A stretch of DNA of 64,000 nucleotides from Spirosoma radiotolerans (GCF_000974425.1 NZ_CP010429.1:1-64000), one strand, 5' to 3'; positions 8,981-19,263 are shown, numbered from the stretch's first letter. Made by a program: numbers and translations. The notes: generated from the sequence alone by a model not told the origin.

Positions 8981-10153
8981 ATGGGTTTTCAACGAGTACT
9001 GGAGTATTTTACATTGCCTCGTTTACTACGGCTATACATTGGCCTTTTTTGCCTGGTTGCCGTGCATCAATACTTGTTGTTGCATCAATACAATAACTAT
9101 TTGATGTTTGCCCGGCCGTTTCACAATCTACTACTAGACAAGAGCATATACGGGTTACACCCAAATTTATACGAGGATAACTACAAGTATAGCCCCACAT
9201 TTGCCTGGCTGATGGGGCCCTTTTATTACATGCCTGACTGGCTGGGAACGATCTTGTGGAACTTGCTTAATACGCTTGTCTTATTAGCGGGCGTTTGGTT
9301 CTACCTGTCCGATGAAAAAGACCCGGCTGCCCAACGGCGGGCTGCTTTTCTCATTATTATCCTGGAAGCGCTTATCACGGCCCAGAACCTTCAAAGTAAC
9401 AACCTTATTGTAGGCGCCATGCTACTTGGGTTATATTTCCTGCGCAACGGGCGTGTCTGGCAAGCTGCCTTTTTCTTCGTTTTGTGCGGTTTCATTAAGT
9501 TTTACGGGATGGCAGCAGCAGGCTTCTTTTTGTTCTATCCGAAAAAGCCGCAGTTTATTCTGGCCATGATCTGTTGGATCGCTCTATTGGGTGTTGCTCC
9601 TATAACCCTTATTCCACTTAACCATTTATTGGCTGAGTATCAGGAGTGGTTTCATGTTATTGTGGTCAGTAAACTAGGGTTACAGGTTTCGGTGATGGGT
9701 ATAGCTCAGGCGTGGTTCGGAATGGCTAAGACCGACGAAAACTATCGGATTATCGAATCAGTTGGCGCAACCCTCTTCCTCCTGCCGTTCCTTCGGTTTA
9801 GCCTCTGGCACAACAGGTTATTTCAACGTCGAATGATCGCCTATTTTTTTCTATTTATTATTGTCTTTAACAAAATGGCGGAATCGCCTACGTATGTATT
9901 AGCCGTAACGGGTGTTGCTCTTTGGTGGGTAACGCTGACAACCCCCACGCAACTTGATAAACTATTGTTGGCCCTGGTCATTGTATTTACTTCACTTTCA
10001 CCAACAGATATATTTCCGCAAGTAATTCAGAAGCAAGTGTTTCAGCCCTATAATGTCAAAGCGCTGGCTTGTTTGCTGGTGTGGGGAAGAGTTCAGTACC
10101 AGATATGGACTCAACCTACTGAGAGAGAGCAATCTATAACAGCCGCAATATAG
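8981..10153 (+). CDS. multi-pass membrane glycosyltransferase-like protein (DUF2029/GT87)
   Basis: A 390-residue protein with about ten hydrophobic segments. The first loop reads FARPFHNLLLDKSIYGLHPNLYEDNYKYSPTFAWLMGPFYYMPDW, the periplasmic loop typical of DUF2029/GT87 lipid-linked sugar transferases; the acidic residues in this loop are expected to be catalytic. Relatives in actinobacteria are polyprenol-phosphate-dependent mannosyl- or arabinosyltransferases, but the sugar here is unknown. Together with the glycosyltransferase and FkbM genes to its left it suggests a small surface-glycan locus. Confidence 0.8.
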   Translation: MGFQRVLEYFTLPRLLRLYIGLFCLVAVHQYLLLHQYNNYLMFARPFHNLLLDKSIYGLHPNLYEDNYKYSPTFAWLMGPFYYMPDWLGTILWNLLNTLVLLAGVWFYLSDEKDPAAQRRAAFLIIILEALITAQNLQSNNLIVGAMLLGLYFLRNGRVWQAAFFFVLCGFIKFYGMAAAGFFLFYPKKPQFILAMICWIALLGVAPITLIPLNHLLAEYQEWFHVIVVSKLGLQVSVMGIAQAWFGMAKTDENYRIIESVGATLFLLPFLRFSLWHNRLFQRRMIAYFFLFIIVFNKMAESPTYVLAVTGVALWWVTLTTPTQLDKLLLALVIVFTSLSPTDIFPQVIQKQVFQPYNVKALACLLVWGRVQYQIWTQPTEREQSITAAI

Positions 10154-10344
10154 TGCTCCCTATAATTGGCAGCTTTCATAATTCATCCGATACGTCAGGG
10201 TTGTAAACAAAAAACGATACCCAATCAAAGTCTGATAAATTGGGAGCAGGACTTTAAATGGGGCAGATTAACTCAGCCCGAAATACTCGTAAAAGTAGGC
10301 CGTTGGTTTCAGGTTAAGCCGCGTCTCCTGACGCCTTGAAAGTA

Positions 10345-10385
10345 GAAAAGTCCCAGTCTGGAGCAACGCCAGACTGGGACTTTTC
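10345..10385. terminator. bidirectional terminator, perfect 17-bp stem
   Basis: The arms gaaaagtcccagtctgg (10345-10361) and their exact complement (10369-10385) enclose a 7-base loop. The stem is flanked by A and T runs, so it can act on both strands. It lies between the converging GT87-like gene and nrdB, 22 bases beyond the nrdB stop codon. Confidence 0.85.
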
Positions 10386-10406
10386 TAAAAAGCGGTTATT
10401 TGTTAC

Positions 10407-11456
10407 TTAAAAGTCAGCGTCGAAGGTAATCCCTTTTGGCTCTTCAACAACGGCAACAGGCACTGGGCTTTCGGCCCCCTGTGGGCCCTGGGCCGCTGCT
10501 TTCATGGCCTTAAACTTAGACATCACTTCACCACGCTGGTATTCGCCGACCCGCTTCTCGAAGAAGTTGGTTTTACCCTGCAACGAGATCATGTCCATGA
10601 AATCGAATGGATTCGACACATTGTAAAGTTTCCGCATCCCAAGAGTAGTAAGCAAGTGATCGGCCACAAAAGCGATGTACTGCTTCATCAATTCGGCGTT
10701 CATGCCGATAAGTGATACCGGTAGCGCATCGGCCACAAATTCCTGTTCAATTTCGACCGCGTTACGGATAATATCGTAAATCTGCGATTCGGGCAATTTA
10801 TTGGCGATGTGATCCGTATAGAGCATGCAGGCAAAGTCACGGTGCAAGCCTTCATCGCGTGAGATAAGCTCATTCGAGAAAGTCAGGCCGGGCATCATTC
10901 CCCGTTTCTTTAGCCAGTAGATGGAACAGAACGAACCTGAGAAGAAAATGCCTTCGACAACGGCAAAGGCAATGAGCCGCTCGGCAAATGAACCATTGTC
11001 GATCCAGCGCAGAGCCCATTCCGCTTTTTTCTGTACACACGGAATCGTGTCGATGGCATTTAAAAGCCGGTCTTTTTCGGCCGCGTCTTTAATGTAGGTG
11101 TCGATAAGCAGCGAATACGTCTCCGAGTGGATATTCTCCATCATGATCTGGAATCCGTAGAAACACTTCGCTTCGGCATATTGCACCTCCGACAGGAAGT
11201 TGACCGCCAGGTTTTCGTTGACAATCCCATCGGAAGCGGCAAAAAAGGCCAGAACGTGCGAGATGAAATGGCGTTCGCCATCATTCAGGCTATTCCAGTC
11301 CTTCATGTCCTGACCGAGGTCAATTTCTTCGGCAGTCCAGAACGAGGCCTCATGGGTTTTATAGTATTCCCAGATATCCCAGTGTTTGATAGGAAACAGC
11401 ACAAAACGGCCTTTGTCTTCTTCTAAGATCGGTTCGATCACATCATTCTGTACCAT
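10407..11456 (-). CDS. nrdB: class Ia ribonucleoside-diphosphate reductase, small (R2) subunit
   Basis: This 349-residue protein is an R2 ferritin-like subunit. Iron ligands and the radical Tyr are visible in order: the Asp/Glu set near [35 protein letters not shown] (Glu, Tyr, Glu and His), [13 protein letters not shown] (Glu) and [11 protein letters not shown] (Glu and His). It holds the diiron-tyrosyl cofactor that starts reduction of ribonucleotides in the R1 (NrdA) partner for DNA synthesis. No nrdA gene is in this window on either side, so the two subunits are encoded apart. A good Bacteroidota promoter lies 83 bases upstream (11539-11568), and no NrdR box is evident. Confidence 0.95.
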   Translation of the reverse strand: MVQNDVIEPILEEDKGRFVLFPIKHWDIWEYYKTHEASFWTAEEIDLGQDMKDWNSLNDGERHFISHVLAFFAASDGIVNENLAVNFLSEVQYAEAKCFYGFQIMMENIHSETYSLLIDTYIKDAAEKDRLLNAIDTIPCVQKKAEWALRWIDNGSFAERLIAFAVVEGIFFSGSFCSIYWLKKRGMMPGLTFSNELISRDEGLHRDFACMLYTDHIANKLPESQIYDIIRNAVEIEQEFVADALPVSLIGMNAELMKQYIAFVADHLLTTLGMRKLYNVSNPFDFMDMISLQGKTNFFEKRVGEYQRGEVMSKFKAMKAAAQGPQGAESPVPVAVVEEPKGITFDADF

Positions 11457-11538
11457 AGCAATTGGAATACGGTTTATGTGGGGATAACCAGCCAGATGAA
11501 CTGGTTAAAGCGATAACTGATGAGTAATTTCAAGCTAA

Positions 11539-11568
11539 CAAAATTACGATTTCTGCCCACTTCTGCAA
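11539..11568 (-). promoter_or_regulatory. predicted nrdB promoter
   Basis: On the minus strand CTTG (TTG at 11568-11566) is followed by exactly 19 bases and then TAATTTTG (11546-11539). This fits the Bacteroidota housekeeping promoter, -33 TTTG and -7 TAnnTTTG with 19-21 bases between. It points at nrdB. Confidence 0.55.
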
Positions 11569-11990
11569 GCTAATTTGATAGGATAGGCGGCAATAGACAA
11601 ATGACTAATAGGGATAACTAACAGTAAGTCAAACTCTTGGATTGAGGACTATCCGTGAAGTTCTTGAAATAGTTCAGTGTTGGAGAACCGGGGTACTTTT
11701 CTCGTTGAACGTTGATTGGATTTAATTTTTCAGTTCGAAGCCTTCCTTTAATATATGCCGGGAAATTACGTTTGGCAAAAAGTCAAATACGCTACAGCAT
11801 GATTTGAATGCTGGCTATATTGAGCCAGCCCACCGAAGATGATATAATATGCTTTAACCCTTGACAATGCGTTAGGAGAAAGACTGCGCTCACACGCTTA
11901 GTACTGGCAATACTCAGTTCGACAGCCACCGCTTAGGTATCTTAAGCATCAGTTTAAGGGGCTCTCCTTTTGCTATGCTAGCATATGGGG
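11569..11990. other. intergenic region without recognised features
   Basis: Between the nrdB promoter and the end of the HNH-linked small gene I see no open frame with coding character, no repeat and no clear hairpin. The composition becomes more AT-rich towards the island on the right. Confidence 0.4.
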
Positions 11991-12317
11991 TTAAAAGGTG
12001 TAGTCGTAATGCTCGTTTCGGTAACCAATTTTTAAAGCTTGGTTACCAATATAGTACTTGCCCTCTTTACGTAAATTAGCCCGAACGGGTGTAGCATCTG
12101 GATCAAGTTGATAGGCATATTCTTGTGGTCCTTTCTCGAAATTCTGATCAGTACGTTCTGCGATGTCACGAGTTACAAGGACATAGTTTTTCTTAACCTC
12201 AATAACTGTACAAGCATGCCGATTCGACCACTGAAGTAACGTAGCACCGTCACCAATTTTTGGATCAGCAGGTTTATCTTCAGCATATATAAGATTAGTT
12301 AAGGTGCCGTAGTTCAT
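11991..12317 (-). CDS. small conserved protein coupled to the HNH nuclease
   Basis: This 108-residue soluble protein has no domain I can name. It contains GDGATLLQWSNRHACTVIEV, VLVTRDIAERTDQN, and ends LKIGYRNEHYDYTF. From memory the same pattern (a GATxxxWxDRHACTxxEV segment and an ending of the type IGxRxxYYDxxF) occurs in small proteins of phage genomes, but I cannot check this here. Its ATG overlaps the stop codon of the HNH gene (ATGA at 12314-12317), so the two are translationally coupled and probably work together. It could be an accessory, inhibitor or cargo of the nuclease. Confidence 0.7.
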   Translation of the reverse strand: MNYGTLTNLIYAEDKPADPKIGDGATLLQWSNRHACTVIEVKKNYVLVTRDIAERTDQNFEKGPQEYAYQLDPDATPVRANLRKEGKYYIGNQALKIGYRNEHYDYTF

Positions 12318-13498
12318 TTGTCAAAGCGGGTTAAACGATACTCAAGGAATTCCTTTTTCGGTTGGTATGTCTTAGGAAGCTGAATCGACTTATGTTCAAA
12401 ATGACCGAAGAATCGCTGAAAAAAGTCTTTCGAAACTTCTTGTTTTAATCGTCTTGAAATTAATACTTTATAATCTGTATCAATGCAAATTAACCCGGTT
12501 TCGTAAGCGCGGTCATATAGATGTGATAAACAGATGCCATTTTCTGGATTCAATCTTTCTTCTTTGTTGACAGCCCAAGGAACAATATGACCCGCAATTA
12601 ACAACTCAGGTTGGTTTAGACCCGAGATGGCACACCGATTTGAATACGTTTTTAAAATTATTTTCCGAAAAACGTTCTGATTAACACGTGTCTTGATAGA
12701 TCTAATTTTGTAGTCACCTTTTAAATCAGACACTTGAAAGGCAGTATCAGTGTAGATTTCTTCTAACGTTTTATCTTGATAGCTAGCTACGATTTGTTCA
12801 CTTTCATAAATTGTATCTTCTTGATTGGCCATAAACCCATTCCATATTGACCGTATTTGTTCTGCACCCTCTTCCAAACCAATCATGCCATGTTGTTGAT
12901 TGTATGGATCAACAAAAGCGAAATTATTTAATCTTACTGCAACAGAACTATCGCTTTTCCCAATTAAGCTCGCTAATTTCTTAATTTCATAATTACTGGG
13001 GTCAAGTTTGCTTGGTGGTAACTTTAGGTATAAATTGAAAACGGCAAGTAGCTGTTCTCGTGTCCAATAATCAGATATTGTTTTATAAGTTGTGTCAGCG
13101 TAGTAATCATTCAGGTGAAATATAAATTTGCTTGGCTGCCGGGATTCTAATTGTACATTAACTATCTCAATCTTGCCAAAATATATAAAATTAGTATGGT
13201 GAATTGATCTGAAAAATAAATGAATCTCTTCTCCATTAGATCGTGCATTCACCATCCGGCTTTCTGCAAAATGGTCATTTGGGCCTTCCCAATGTAAATA
13301 TTCATCTATCAGTTTATCTGCATATTGTTCCAAAGAACCTTGTTTTTCAGCGGTGACAAATAAAATAATTTTAGAGTCTCCCTTGGGGGTTACTACACCA
13401 CGAGCGAGAGCTTGAAACGCTGCATAGCCCCACGCTTCGGCTAAAAATTTACGAGAATAGTCTTTGCCAATAATTATTGAATCGAAAGAAACAAGCAT
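12314..13498 (-). CDS. HNH endonuclease with DUF3427-like N-terminal domain (putative restriction nuclease)
   Basis: This 394-residue protein has three parts. Residues 1-130 (IIIGKDYSRKFLAEAWGYAAF, GVVTPKGDSKIILFVTAEKQ, HLFFRSIHHTNFIYFGKIEI) resemble the DUF3427 region. Residues 140-240 (YWTREQLLAVFNLYLKLP, IKKLASLIGKSDSSVAVRLNNFAFVDP) match the middle of COG3440-type predicted restriction endonucleases. Residues 280-345 hold the HNH nuclease: NRCAISGLNQPELLIAGHIVPWA, NPENGICLSHLYDRAYETGLI. No methyltransferase is adjacent, so a modification-dependent restriction enzyme is plausible. Codon use is AT-rich against nrdB and uvrA, suggesting acquisition. Confidence 0.85.
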   Translation of the reverse strand: MLVSFDSIIIGKDYSRKFLAEAWGYAAFQALARGVVTPKGDSKIILFVTAEKQGSLEQYADKLIDEYLHWEGPNDHFAESRMVNARSNGEEIHLFFRSIHHTNFIYFGKIEIVNVQLESRQPSKFIFHLNDYYADTTYKTISDYWTREQLLAVFNLYLKLPPSKLDPSNYEIKKLASLIGKSDSSVAVRLNNFAFVDPYNQQHGMIGLEEGAEQIRSIWNGFMANQEDTIYESEQIVASYQDKTLEEIYTDTAFQVSDLKGDYKIRSIKTRVNQNVFRKIILKTYSNRCAISGLNQPELLIAGHIVPWAVNKEERLNPENGICLSHLYDRAYETGLICIDTDYKVLISRRLKQEVSKDFFQRFFGHFEHKSIQLPKTYQPKKEFLEYRLTRFDK

Positions 13499-13766
13499 TT
13501 AAAGAGGAAGTAGAGAAGCGTACAATTACAATCAAATATATTTATTATAATTCATTAATAGTATATATAAGTTTGCTCTTGTCCTCTACATCACTGCTTT
13601 GTTGTCATCAAGTTTATCGAGCCATTAATTTTTACGGATATTAGAAACAACAAAGTAGCGGCAATCCTCATGACCATGGAAGAATCGGACCGGCGCTCCG
13701 GCGTCCATGCACAAAAATCACCATCTTGTATTTAAGAGCACTACTTCCGGCTTTCCGGGCAAGTTC

Positions 13767-14236
13767 TTATCTTGGAGCCGATAGCGAGATCCGTGCGCGT
13801 GTAAGAATTTGCGGCCCGATATGGTAGCGAAAGGCTGTTTCCCAGATGACGTCTACCAGGTCCTGATAGCGGCTGAACTTTTCATCGGCGGATATAAGGG
13901 GCATTCCTTCGGCTAAAGCCGTAGCCAGAATCAGTCTATCAAAGGGGTCGCGGTGGGCGTCAAAAAATGGAACCTGATCGTAAGCTAATAGGTGATCGTT
14001 TGTGATGGGAAGTCGGTCAATAGCTTCATGCTGACAAGCCAAAATCAGCCCTTCCAGCCCACGTTTGAGGTTCAATCAACCATCAATTTTCAGTTTGATA
14101 GCCACTTCAAATAAGCTGATACGACTAACATAAACTTCATTATCGGAATCGCTAATTCGGGCGTGTATCTTCTTTGGAAGTTGCTTATTTCCTTCTAAAA
14201 ACAAATCAGTATCTGTGTATCAATCAGTAGCCGCAT
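13767..14236 (-). pseudogene. PIN-domain (VapC-like) toxin, broken by a frameshift and a stop
   Basis: The intended protein starts at 14236 as MRLLIDTQILI and continues, after restoring one G at about 14202, with FLEGNKQLPKKIHARISDSD and NEVYVSRISLFEVAIKLKID. An in-frame TGA at 14076-14078, most simply a TGG Trp codon, interrupts the chain before LNLKRGLEGLILACQHEAID, DAHRDPFDRLILATA and LISADEKFSRYQDL. These carry the PIN-domain acidic residues (RLLIDT, FEVA, DPFDR, SADEKF). PIN toxins are metal-dependent RNases. With both lesions no active toxin can be made. Its start overlaps the antitoxin stop as TAATG, the usual toxin-antitoxin coupling. Confidence 0.75.
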
Positions 14237-14455
14237 TACATGTATTCATTTAGATCATCCAGCGGCTCGTTGAATTGATCTGATATCCAAACTTCTCCTT
14301 TCATACTACCGCCTTGACGATTTTTTTCTGATTGGTTTGAGAAGGTGAGCTTTCCTCCAAAAAGGTCACAATTACTTTTGTCCGTTTTTGAATAGGGGGG
14401 CTTCGTCCCAGATAATCTGGCCATTTTCATAGGTACCTTGAATCGAGGTTAGCAT
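14236..14455 (-). pseudogene. antitoxin partner of the PIN toxin, broken by two frameshifts
   Basis: The N-terminus MLTSIQGTYENGQIIWDEAP at 14455 matches the small antitoxin type found before PIN toxins in Bacteroidota and cyanobacteria. The frame fails at the C run on the minus strand (14395-14400, six bases); a seventh C would give PIQKRTKVIVTFLEESSPSQ. A second apparent loss at the GG near 14309-14310 is needed to reach the ending SMKGEVWISDQFNEPLDDL. As written, translation ends after APLFKNGQK. Losing antitoxin is tolerable only because the toxin is dead too. Confidence 0.65.
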
Positions 14456-14554
14456 AGCGCAACTGTTTTTATGTAAAGATAAGCGTTTTATAAGCTGTAA
14501 AAACCAGTTGACAACCCGGAAACTACCCCTGCTCGTTTTACGTTGTTGTTTAGA

Positions 14555-17461
14555 ATGAGCCAACCGAACGTGACAGAAGAAAAAACGACCGAGCGTCAGG
14601 CCGGTCTTACGGATATTGAACTGACGGGATATGACCAGATCGAAGTGCTGGGTGCCCGTGAACACAACCTCAAAAACATTGACGTCGTTATTCCCCGCAA
14701 CAAACTGGTCGTTGTAACGGGCATCAGTGGAAGCGGCAAATCGTCACTCGCTTTTGACACAATTTATGCTGAAGGCCAGCGCCGATACATGGAGAGCTTC
14801 TCGGCCTACGCCCGCTCGTTTATTGGCGATATGGAGCGGCCCGATGTCGACAAGATCAATGGGCTCAGCCCGGTCATTTCCATTGAGCAGAAAACAACCT
14901 CTAAGAACCCCCGCTCAACGGTCGGCACAACCACCGAGATTTACGATTTCCTGCGTTTGCTCTACGCCCGTGCTGGCGAAGCGTATTCGTATGTAACGGG
15001 TCGGAAGATGGAACGGCAGTCACAGGACCAAATCATCGACACCATTCTGGGTCAATACGAAGGGCAAAAGATAACACTTCTGGCGCCGATTATCAGAAGC
15101 CGCAAAGGGCATTACCGCGAGTTATTTGTCCAAATTGCCAAAACGGGCTATACAAAAGTTCGGGTGGATGGCGCAGTACAGGACATTGTGCCGAAGATGC
15201 AGCTTGACCGCTACAAAATCCACGATATCGAAATTGTTATCGACCGGCTCGTGCCAAAAACCGAAGATCGCTACCGGCTTAGCCAGTCGATTCAAACGGC
15301 TATGAAGCAGGGCAAAGGCGCTATGCAAATGCTGGATGGAGAAGGCAAGCTGGTCTATTTCTCGCAAAATCTGATGGACCCGGAATCGGGTATCAGCTAC
15401 GACGAGCCATCACCAAATTCTTTTTCGTTCAATTCGCCCTACGGTGCTTGTCCTGTCTGTAATGGGCTGGGTGTCGTGGAGGAAATTACGGAAGAATCCG
15501 TTATTCCTGACAAATCGCTGAGTATCAGCCGTGGTGCTATTGCGCCACTGGGTGAGTACCGGGAATTATGGATATTTAAGGAGATTGAAGCGATTCTGAA
15601 AAAATATAAGCTTAACCTCACCACACCGGTTGTCAAGTTTCCAGAAGAACTCCTGCATGCATTAATGCACGGTACGGAGGAGGAAGCTACAGTACCTTCA
15701 AAGAAGTACGTTGGCGAGGATTACTACAGCTTTAAGTTTGAAGGGATTGTCAACTTCCTGAAACGGCAGCAGGAAAATAGCACCGATAAAATTCAGGAAT
15801 GGCTTAAAGACTTTATGGTCATTAAGCCCTGCCCCGAGTGCGCCGGAGCCCGGCTCAAAAAGGAGTCACTCTATTTCAAAATTGACCAGAAGAACATCTC
15901 GGAACTGGCCCGCATGGACATCTCTGAGCTTACGGAATGGTTCGAGAATCTGGAAAGCCGCCTGACAGATCGCCAGAAAATCATCGGCAAGGAAATCTTG
16001 AAAGAGATTCGGAAACGCATCGGTTTTCTGCTCGACATCGGCCTCGACTACCTGACCCTCGACCGCCCACTGCGTACCTTATCGGGTGGCGAAGCCCAAC
16101 GAATTCGGCTGGCCACGCAAATCGGGACCCAGTTGGTAGGTGTGCTCTACATCATGGATGAACCGAGTATCGGTCTGCACCAGCGCGACAACGTAAAACT
16201 GATCGATTCCCTGAAGAACCTGCGCGATTTGGGAAATACAGTTCTGGTCGTTGAACACGACAAGGACATGATGCTCGAGTCGGACTTCATTCTCGACATT
16301 GGCCCCGGTGCTGGTCGGCATGGTGGGCAGGTGGTCAATCAGGGAACACCCAACGAATTTTTAAAAAACGAGTATCTTGGTGTAGCGGGCAGCAGCACCA
16401 CCGCTGATTACCTGAGTGGCCGTCGCGCTATTGAGGTTCCGGCCGAACGCCGGAAAGGCAACGGCAAGTTTTTAATCATTAAAAATGCAACCGGTAACAA
16501 CCTCAAGAACGTAACCCTCAAGTTGCCTCTTGGACGGATGGTGACCATTACGGGTGTGTCGGGTAGTGGCAAGTCGTCATTGATTCATGAAACCTTGTTC
16601 CCCATTCTGAACCGGCACTTTTTCCGATCAAAGCGGGAGCCGCTGCCGTTTAAATCAGTGGATGGGCTGGAACATCTGGATAAAGTAATCGAGGTCGATC
16701 AGTCGCCCATTGGCCGGACTCCCCGATCCAATCCGGCTACGTACACGGGCATGTTCTCTGAAATCAGAACCTTGTTTGCGGAGTTGCCGGAAGCCAAAAT
16801 TCGGGGCTATAAACCCGGTCGGTTCTCGTTCAACGTAAAAGGTGGTCGTTGTGAAGACTGTGAAGGGGCGGGTATGAAGAAAATCGAGATGGAGTTTCTT
16901 CCCGATGTTCACATCATGTGCGAAACCTGTAAGGGGAAGCGCTTCAACCGGGAAACCCTCGAAGTACGTTTCAAAGGGAAATCCATTGCCGATGTACTCG
17001 ATATGACGGTTGAACAGTCGCTGGATTTTTTCGCCAGTCAGCCTAAGATTCTTCGTAAAGTATCGACATTGAACGACGTTGGCCTTGGCTATATAACCTT
17101 GGGCCAACACGCCACGACTTTGTCAGGTGGAGAGGCTCAGCGTGTAAAACTTGCCGAAGAGTTGTCCAAAAAAGATACGGGGAAGACGCTGTATATCCTT
17201 GACGAACCGACCACCGGTCTGCACTTTCAGGACATCGCGCACCTACTCGACGTGCTGAATAAGCTCGCTGATAAGGGAAATACGGTACTGATCATTGAGC
17301 ACAATCTCGACGTTATCAAAGTATCGGATCACCTCATCGACCTCGGCCCCGAGGGTGGTAACAAAGGGGGCTTCATCATTGCCGAAGGCACGCCTGAGAA
17401 GGTAGCTGAGGTGAAGGGAAGCTATACGGGCAAGTTTCTGAAAATGGAATTGGAAGGATAA
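14555..17461 (+). CDS. uvrA: excinuclease ABC subunit A
   Basis: This 968-residue protein has the full UvrA layout: two ABC ATPase modules with Walker A motifs [10 protein letters not shown] (about residues 56-65) and [13 protein letters not shown] signatures [12 protein letters not shown] and [12 protein letters not shown], Walker B motifs [11 protein letters not shown] and [11 protein letters not shown], and zinc-binding cysteine pairs ([30 protein letters not shown]). UvrA finds bulky DNA lesions and loads UvrB in nucleotide excision repair. I start at [10 protein letters not shown] (14555); the upstream codons are not family-like. The gene is intact and stands next to the decayed toxin-antitoxin island, on the opposite strand. 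Confidence 0.97.
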   Translation: MSQPNVTEEKTTERQAGLTDIELTGYDQIEVLGAREHNLKNIDVVIPRNKLVVVTGISGSGKSSLAFDTIYAEGQRRYMESFSAYARSFIGDMERPDVDKINGLSPVISIEQKTTSKNPRSTVGTTTEIYDFLRLLYARAGEAYSYVTGRKMERQSQDQIIDTILGQYEGQKITLLAPIIRSRKGHYRELFVQIAKTGYTKVRVDGAVQDIVPKMQLDRYKIHDIEIVIDRLVPKTEDRYRLSQSIQTAMKQGKGAMQMLDGEGKLVYFSQNLMDPESGISYDEPSPNSFSFNSPYGACPVCNGLGVVEEITEESVIPDKSLSISRGAIAPLGEYRELWIFKEIEAILKKYKLNLTTPVVKFPEELLHALMHGTEEEATVPSKKYVGEDYYSFKFEGIVNFLKRQQENSTDKIQEWLKDFMVIKPCPECAGARLKKESLYFKIDQKNISELARMDISELTEWFENLESRLTDRQKIIGKEILKEIRKRIGFLLDIGLDYLTLDRPLRTLSGGEAQRIRLATQIGTQLVGVLYIMDEPSIGLHQRDNVKLIDSLKNLRDLGNTVLVVEHDKDMMLESDFILDIGPGAGRHGGQVVNQGTPNEFLKNEYLGVAGSSTTADYLSGRRAIEVPAERRKGNGKFLIIKNATGNNLKNVTLKLPLGRMVTITGVSGSGKSSLIHETLFPILNRHFFRSKREPLPFKSVDGLEHLDKVIEVDQSPIGRTPRSNPATYTGMFSEIRTLFAELPEAKIRGYKPGRFSFNVKGGRCEDCEGAGMKKIEMEFLPDVHIMCETCKGKRFNRETLEVRFKGKSIADVLDMTVEQSLDFFASQPKILRKVSTLNDVGLGYITLGQHATTLSGGEAQRVKLAEELSKKDTGKTLYILDEPTTGLHFQDIAHLLDVLNKLADKGNTVLIIEHNLDVIKVSDHLIDLGPEGGNKGGFIIAEGTPEKVAEVKGSYTGKFLKMELEG

Positions 17462-17518
17462 GGAGCCGCAAAATACAGTATCTTCGCTGGTACGAAAACA
17501 ACCTGCGAATAGTGATTT

Positions 17519-17911
17519 ATGCGTAACCCCTCTTTTTATAGTTTACTACTGGTACTAGTCGTTCTGGACGCCTGGTTACTAGCGCACCCCAACCTGATTG
17601 GTCAGGCTGGGGTGTTCTTTTTTGATTATACGTACCTCGAAACGTTTCCTAAAGCGTTGGGCACCGTAGCGATTGTTGTGGCACTGGCGCTGTTGATTTC
17701 CTGGGCCATTGGGCAACTGAGCAAACCTGTGTCTATCGGGATTACCGTTGCCTTATTGGCGGCATCGGCTTATTATTTATTTCAAAGCTTCACCCAATAC
17801 AACTCCGGGATTTATAAACTGACGGGTGCTGGTTTCCGGGCAGGTGCCATTTTGCTGCCTGGCCTGATCGTTTTTGTCTTTGGCGAAGGTCTGCTCCGGC
17901 GGTTACGGTGA
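17519..17911 (+). CDS. small four-helix membrane protein of unknown function
   Basis: A 130-residue hydrophobic protein with four predicted membrane segments (about residues 5-22, 48-66, 73-91 and 105-122). I recognise no family. It begins 57 bases after uvrA on the same strand and is followed 53 bases later by an amidohydrolase, so it may be part of a loose operon. No motifs of transporters or enzymes are evident. The reading frame has good codon use throughout and a clean ATG, which supports a real gene. Confidence 0.65.
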   Translation: MRNPSFYSLLLVLVVLDAWLLAHPNLIGQAGVFFFDYTYLETFPKALGTVAIVVALALLISWAIGQLSKPVSIGITVALLAASAYYLFQSFTQYNSGIYKLTGAGFRAGAILLPGLIVFVFGEGLLRRLR

Positions 17912-17964
17912 AACGTACGAGGCCATCACGCTTACTAAATAGATTTACCTAAAACCTGGATACA

Positions 17965-19263
17965 ATGACGTTGAGTAAATGGTTGATAGCCTTGTTACTT
18001 GTACCCAACAGCCTCTTGCTGTCGGCGAAATTTAATACTGCTCCTATTTCACACCGACGACAGGAGGCTGTCGGGTACCTGCTTCGGCCCGACCGTGTTT
18101 TCGATGGGGAGACCGTTCATGAAGGCTGGGTCGTACGGGTGAAAGGTGACAAGATCGAAGCAGTTGGACCGCCCGCTTCCGTACCGGCTGATGGGAGCGA
18201 AGTAGTTGATTTAAAAGGAACTACGCTCATGCCTGGTTTGATCGAAGGTCACTCGCATTTGTTGTTGCATCCGTACAACGAAACGCCCTGGGACGATCAG
18301 GTATTGAAAGAAGCCCGGTCGTTGCGGGTGGCCCGCGCAACGGTTCATGCCCAAAAAACGCTACAAGCGGGTTTTACAACCGTGCGCGATCTAGGAACCG
18401 AAGGCGCCGAATATGACGACGTCGGCTTGAAACAGGCCATCAATCAGGGCATCATTGCTGGTCCTCGCATGATTGTGGTGACAAAAGCGCTCATTGCCAC
18501 GGGGAGCTATGGCCCCAAAGGATTTGGTCCTGACATTACCGTTCCGCAGGGGGCCGAAGAAGCCGATGGGCACGATGCGCTGATTCAGGCTGTTCGGCGG
18601 CAGATTGGCAAAGGAGCCGATGCCATAAAAATCTATGCCGATTACCGCTGGGGATTGATGGCCGAAGCACGCCCAACCTTTACCCTCGATGAACTAAAGC
18701 TAATTGTGGAGGTGGCCCGAAGCAGCGGCCGGGGTGTAGTGGCTCATGCTGGTACGGCCGAGGGCATGCGTCGGGCCATTCTGGCTGGCTGCGAAACCGT
18801 TGAGCATGGCGACGCCGGAACGCCCGAAATCTTTGCATTGATGAAAAAACAAGGTACTGCGCTCTGCCCTACACTGGCCGCAGGCGACGCTATTAGCCAG
18901 TATCGTGGCTGGAAAAAAGGGCAGGACCCGGAGCCTGAGCGCATGAAACAAAAGCGGGCGACGTTTAAACAAGCGTTGGATGCGGGCGTAACCATTTGTG
19001 CCGGTGGCGATGTTGGCGTGTTTAGCCACGGCGATAACGCCCGCGAACTTGTGTTGATGGTCGATTATGGAATGAAGCCACTCGATGTAATGCGCTCCGT
19101 TACGTCGACCAATGCCGATGTATTTCACCTGGCTGATCGGGGCAGGGTGCGGGCGGGTTTACTGGCCGACCTGGTGGCCGTAGCAGGTGATCCAACCAAA
19201 ACAATTACCGATGTACAGCGGGTGCAAGTGGTAATGAAAGGGGGCGTTTTCTTTAAACGCTAA
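17965..19263 (+). CDS. amidohydrolase family protein (imidazolonepropionase-like/Xaa-Pro dipeptidase-like), exported
   Basis: This 432-residue protein starts with a hydrophobic signal segment (MTLSKWLIALLLVPNSLLLSA). It then follows the metal-dependent amidohydrolase fold: LKGTTLMPGLIEGHSHLLLHP gives the HxH metal ligands, then ADAIKIYADY (Lys), VVAHAGTAEGMRRAI (His), VEHGDAGT (His) and CAGGDVGVF (Asp). Such exported enzymes hydrolyse cyclic amides, dipeptides or related C-N bonds; the substrate cannot be told. The C-terminal LADLVAVAGDP is the usual end of the composite beta domain. Confidence 0.85.
   Translation: MTLSKWLIALLLVPNSLLLSAKFNTAPISHRRQEAVGYLLRPDRVFDGETVHEGWVVRVKGDKIEAVGPPASVPADGSEVVDLKGTTLMPGLIEGHSHLLLHPYNETPWDDQVLKEARSLRVARATVHAQKTLQAGFTTVRDLGTEGAEYDDVGLKQAINQGIIAGPRMIVVTKALIATGSYGPKGFGPDITVPQGAEEADGHDALIQAVRRQIGKGADAIKIYADYRWGLMAEARPTFTLDELKLIVEVARSSGRGVVAHAGTAEGMRRAILAGCETVEHGDAGTPEIFALMKKQGTALCPTLAAGDAISQYRGWKKGQDPEPERMKQKRATFKQALDAGVTICAGGDVGVFSHGDNARELVLMVDYGMKPLDVMRSVTSTNADVFHLADRGRVRAGLLADLVAVAGDPTKTITDVQRVQVVMKGGVFFKR

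Noticed and set aside
11457-11538. NrdR box upstream of nrdB
   Set aside because: No pair of ACACTATATATTGTGT-like boxes could be found around the predicted promoter.
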